Positions 61,740 through 64,000 of a stretch of 64,000 nucleotides of DNA are shown piece after piece. The DNA comes from Rhizophagus irregularis (Eukaryota > Glomeromycota > Glomeromycetes > Glomerales > Glomeraceae), in assembly GCF_026210795.1 (NCBI RefSeq), contig NC_089429.1, positions 1,674,001 to 1,738,000 of the forward strand. The letters are read 5' to 3'. Under the pieces are notes generated by a model that saw nothing but the letters and a program-made list of their open reading frames with translations, did no database searches and was not told where the DNA came from. The stretch's first letter is position 1, and every line of letters begins with the position of its first letter. The position numbers and the translations under genes are program-made.

Positions 61740-61930
61740 TCATCCAATTTATCTGTAGAGTCAGTAAGAACACACCAATTTGCTAATAATTGATCAATTT
61801 CAAATAGTAAGTTTGACAATCATCATATGCACCTATTACCTATAAATGTTTTGTAAGTTTATCGTCTAGTTCTTTTATTCTTTGTTTCTTTTCAGCTCCT
61901 TCTTTAATAAAAAAACTAAATTATTTTAAT
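61740..61930 (-). pseudogene. Short coiled-coil coding remnant
   Basis: On the minus strand FIKEGAEKKQRIKELDDKLT is followed, after a stop, by GAYDDCQTYYLKLINY. The second piece looks like a conserved motif rather than random AT-rich codons, but the frame is broken within 190 bp and no start is visible. Confidence 0.3.
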
Positions 61931-63228
61931 TTTCCCTCAAAATTTTAAATTAATATCCATATATGATTTGGATTTCAAGAAACCATTCTCTTGAAGCACA
62001 ATATAAGAAGTAGCTAATAAAGATGCTACCATGTAAAGATTCTTTGGAATTTTAATTATTTTTGAATTTATCTAATAATTTACATGTCTCACTATTATTA
62101 TTCACGATATATAGGTTAAAGTTTCATTTCTTATTTTAAAATTTAATGATGGTAATTTTGTGATTATTTTATTTGATATCTCAATATTTCATGTAAGTCA
62201 GTATAAATAATTAAATCTTATTTATATTGTTTATAATATCATATTTATATTATAATTTATTCATTAATTATTGGATAAACTTGAATGGAATCGCAACTTA
62301 TCTTATATTATACTAATAGATATAACAACAAAATATCGTATAAATTATAATCAATTAATCGATCAATTATATCTTTGCTCATATAATATCATGTTATTTA
62401 AAAATCGATTCCATAAAAAAATAAAGGGATTTTTTTTTTAGTATCTTTTATATTATTAAATTAATGATCACTTTTTCTTTGTATTTTTATTAAATTCATT
62501 GTAATCTTTATTTGAATTTTTTAATTGTATATTGCTTGTCATTGTCTCATTGAATTCATTGTATTATTTGAACTTTTTAATCGTGTATTGTTTGTATTGT
62601 TTAATTTTTATTATTATTATTAAATTTTTCTTTATACTTTTTTGAATTCATTAAATTTTTTACTCGTGTAATGTATTGTAATAATATAAACTGTTATTTC
62701 ATTTAAATTATTGTTATTTATAATTTTATATTTTAAATATATATTTTAAATATATATAAAACTATCTTTTCATTATAAAAAGATCATTATCTATTATAAT
62801 ATTATAAAATCATATAACAAATTCATGATTTATATGATAGTTCGCTCAATTTATTTAATACCAAATACATACGTTCCAATTATATTAAAAAGTGTTTATT
62901 TAAAAATCGCGAGACAGAAGTAAAAAAAATTGATGACTTTTCTTATACCTACATATGTTTTAGATAATTTTGAAAACAGTTGTGTAAAACAAACACCAAA
63001 TTTATTTTATTCAGAATTAGGGATGGGCAACAGTTCGGTCATGGTCGGTCATAAGTGATGCAGTTGGAACTGTCCCAATGAATTGGCCGGCATATAGTGG
63101 ATTGTGACCACAGTTACGGCAAAACCATGTGAAACTCAATGTGCCGATAATGTTATTAATGCCGTAACTTTTACTGTGGCCAATGACGCCGCCGTAGAGT
63201 ATAAATAGTCTAAGTAGATAGCATAAAA
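61931..63228. other. AT-rich, with a GC-richer repeat at about 63,015-63,200
   Basis: 61,931-63,000 shows only low-complexity sequence. 63,015-63,200 has composition and motifs (GGCCGGCATATAG, ACAGTTACGGCAA / GCCGTAACTTTTACTGT) of a dispersed repeat, with imperfect inverted parts. Confidence 0.4.
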
Positions 63229-63998
63229 TAGAGGTTTGGACCGGTTAAGCTTAACCGGTTAATTAACCGGTTAAAACATTTGTTAACTGGTTACAGCAAA
63301 TTTCAAAATATACGGGACACTTGAGAAATTTGATTGTCGGGTTGTCGGGTAGCCGGGTTACTCGGCAGTAGGTTGTTTATTAGAAAAGTATAAATAACAC
63401 GTGACGAGTATAATGAATAGTAGTATATCAGATTATATAATAACCTACTGCCGGCTACCCGACAACCCGACAATCAAATTTCTCAAGTGTCCCGTATATT
63501 TTGAAATTTGCTGTAAAAAACAATTTTTAACCGGTTAAATTATCCGGTTAAATTATCCGGTTAAATTAATCGGTTAAATTAATCGGTTAAATTAACTGGT
63601 TAAAATACTGAAAAATATTTGTAATTCTGGCCAAATTTACAGTGCCGGCCAGAATTATAAATCACGGGACTTCAGATAAAAGTTTAGCCACCAGGTTAGA
63701 TACTAACGACGAGGTGGTGGAATTTTTGTGTTATATAAAATTCATAATGCGGGCCAAAATTCATAGTGCCGGCCAGACAATTTGGCCTGAATTTCGTCTT
63801 TCAGCTAAAGTTTCGTTTCGATTAGTTAGAGTTTTGATCTGGCCTAATTTTGGCCGGGATTAAAAATATATTTGATGCTAATCCTGGCCGAATTTTAATG
63901 CTGGCTAGGATTGAGTTTTAACCGGTTAATTAACCGGTTAAAGGTTTGGTTAACCGGTTATTAACCGTTAAGACTTTTTGGACCGGTTCCAACCTCTA
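63229..63998. mobile_element. Composite repeat with TAGAGGTTTGGACCGG ends and an internal fold-back
   Basis: Left end TAGAGGTTTGGACCGGTT and right end, on the minus strand, TAGAGGTTGGAACCGG. The interior is rich in the palindrome TTAACCGGTTAA and 13-bp CGGTTAAATTATC-like repeats (63,530-63,605), plus GGCC-containing motifs (CAGTGCCGGCCAGAATT and variants, 63,630-63,900). It holds a long inverted repeat with arms 63294-63374 and 63442-63513. No coding sequence; the frame at 63642-63863 is a by-product. Confidence 0.6.
63294..63513. repeat. Long near-perfect inverted repeat (72- and 81-bp arms)
   Basis: Left arm begins CAGCAAATTTCAAAATATAC and right arm ends with its complement; the arms match almost throughout, apart from about 9 extra bases (around GTTACTCGG) in the left arm. 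The spacer is about 67 bp. A transcript would fold into a long hairpin. Confidence 0.85.
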
Positions 63999-64000
63999 GC

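Noticed and set aside
1-64000. tRNA, rRNA or other structured RNA genes
   Set aside because: I looked for tRNA A/B-box patterns and GC-rich conserved segments on both strands and found none I could support.

Overview
The window is very AT-rich eukaryotic DNA with short introns (mostly 64-136 nt, GTRAGT donors, AT-rich bodies, TAG/CAG acceptors). The gene families are serine/threonine kinases of the tyrosine-kinase-like type with N-terminal zinc-ribbon cysteines, F-box/leucine-rich proteins, a BTB protein and a coiled-coil AIG1-type GTPase, among many mobile elements. This mix points to an arbuscular mycorrhizal fungus of the Rhizophagus type (Glomeromycotina). That assignment rests on recognising the families, not on a database search.

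Layout. 1-2874: gene-poor, with repeat remnants. 2875-5358: six-exon zinc-ribbon kinase with one frameshift. 5466-5817: 5'-truncated retroelement with a 14-bp target duplication. 7570-8435: decayed coding sequence. 8574-8900: 20-bp minisatellite. 9525-11168: intact F-box gene. 11340-17882: F-box fragments, a decayed three-exon gene (12575-13118), an intact kinase (13436-14921) and a kinase pseudogene whose 3' end abuts an F-box fragment. 19014-20420: F-box gene with one in-frame stop. 21430-22842: intact BTB-SPRY gene. 24815-27742: LTR element with identical LTRs and a decayed interior. 27793-29320: FAD monooxygenase pseudogene with two TGA stops. 31045-31733: small four-exon Myb/SANT-like gene. 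35222-38048: zinc-ribbon kinase whose fifth exon carries a hAT-type MITE. 38751-40135: two terminal-inverted-repeat elements. 41695-42341: decayed Mrr-like nuclease. 43128-44500: LINE fragment and a tandem intron-like duplication. 44800-46434: intact F-box gene. 49679-60428: the microexon gene. 60493-64000: MITEs and fold-back repeats.

The most striking object is the 7.9-kb array at 49678-57550. It looks like a satellite, but each of its 69 units has a splice acceptor, exactly three bases, then a splice donor. Concatenating these triplets in order, after the AT that ends the first exon, gives an open reading frame. It starts with an ATG split across intron 1, contains no stop for 70 codons, encodes an acidic start followed by two proline-rich modules and a basic stretch, and joins in frame through a 26-nt exon to the large coiled-coil/AIG1 GTPase exon at 57640. 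That large exon has no in-frame ATG for its first 457 codons, so it needs an upstream start. I infer a single gene of 72 exons, 69 of them 3-nt microexons, encoding about 1,007 residues. This is read from sequence only; transcript evidence would decide it.

The kinases, F-box and BTB proteins are likely members of the expanded signalling and ubiquitin-ligase adaptor families of these fungi. Nothing suggests they form a pathway together; the neighbourhood looks like a region where duplicated family members are born, hit by transposons and decay.
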